This document shows, piece by piece, positions 46,615 through 47,107 of a stretch of 47,107 bases of DNA (positions are counted from its first letter, which is position 1; each line of letters begins with the position of its first letter). Source of the DNA: Paracoccaceae bacterium (lineage in GTDB: Bacteria > Pseudomonadota > Alphaproteobacteria > Rhodobacterales > Rhodobacteraceae). The notes beneath the pieces were generated by a model, which saw nothing but the letters and a program-made list of their open reading frames with translations, did not search any database and was not told the origin of the DNA. Location: contig JAFMKS010000002.1 in NCBI GenBank assembly GCA_017852835.1, positions 1 through 47,107 of the forward strand, written 5' to 3'. A program made the position numbers and the translations under genes.

Positions 46615-47107
46615 TGCCCGTACCAGCACCCAATTTAAACCCCGATTTCAATGTCGTCCGATTAAGTCATGTGGAATATAACGTACGTGATCTTGCGGCG
46701 TCGCGTGCGTTTTATGTGGACACCCTTGGCCTACAAATTACGCATGAAACAGAGGATGCCATATACCTGCGTGCGATGGAGGAGCGTGGCCACCACTGTA
46801 TTCATCTGATTAAGTCCGATACGGCATCTGTTGGTGTCTTGGGGTTTAAGGTTTGGGAAGATGCAGATTTAGACCGCTTAAGCGATTTTTTTACGGAACG
46901 CGGGCTACCTGTTGAGTGGATTGAAAAGCCGTTTTTCGGCCGTATTCTACGGTCGCGTGATCCATGGGGAATACCGCTTGAGTTTTATGCCAAGATGAAG
47001 CGTTTGGCCCCAATCCATCAAAAATATGCGCTGTATCGGGGGGTCAAACCCTTACGAATTGACCACTTCAACATGTTTTCCAGCGATGTTGATGCATCCG
47101 TAAATTT
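46614..47107 (+). CDS. hpaD: 3,4-dihydroxyphenylacetate 2,3-dioxygenase (truncated at window edge)
   Basis: ATG overlapping the hpaE stop; MPVPAPNLNPDFNVVRLSHVEYNVRDLAASRAFYVDTLG vicinal oxygen chelate fold; not in the ORF track because it runs off the window. Confidence 0.9.
   Translation, partial: MPVPAPNLNPDFNVVRLSHVEYNVRDLAASRAFYVDTLGLQITHETEDAIYLRAMEERGHHCIHLIKSDTASVGVLGFKVWEDADLDRLSDFFTERGLPVEWIEKPFFGRILRSRDPWGIPLEFYAKMKRLAPIHQKYALYRGVKPLRIDHFNMFSSDVDASVN

Noticed and set aside
1-47107. CRISPR arrays, transposons, prophage or toxin-antitoxin modules
   Set aside because: No regularly spaced direct repeats, transposase, integrase, phage structural or TA-like genes were recognised.

Overview
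The window looks like an alphaproteobacterial (Rhodobacteraceae-like) chromosome segment, densely packed with short operons. Core genes: tRNA-Lys(TTT), dapF, mtaB, trxC, arfB, a YhhQ/VUT queuosine-precursor transporter, mepA, pncA-pncB, leuB/leuD/leuC, rsfS-rlmH-gpmI-EnvC-like-ctpA-rppH. Accessory genes: (i) a divergent lipid-modification locus (SDR/DUF1365 versus amine oxidase/CFA-type methyltransferase/DUF3833); (ii) a block with a glutamine-synthetase-like enzyme, cytochrome P450, class-I glutamine amidotransferase, small-molecule kinase, class-III PLP phospho-lyase-like enzyme, Tm-1-like protein and a tripartite tricarboxylate transporter; (iii) the start of a homoprotocatechuate (hpa) meta-cleavage cluster that runs off the right edge. 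The most interesting signals are: a structured leader upstream of arfB, with an 18-codon ORF, four SD-like GAGGT repeats, an internal anti-SD, mutually exclusive hairpins and a G-U-compensated hairpin abutting the arfB start; a possible gamma-glutamyl/P450/phospho-lyase amine-degradation pathway; a preQ1-I-like H-type pseudoknot overlapping the yhhQ ribosome-binding site; and two divergent sigma-E-like promoters in the lipid locus. No CRISPR array, intact prophage or transposon was seen. All homology calls come from reading motifs by eye; no database search was run.
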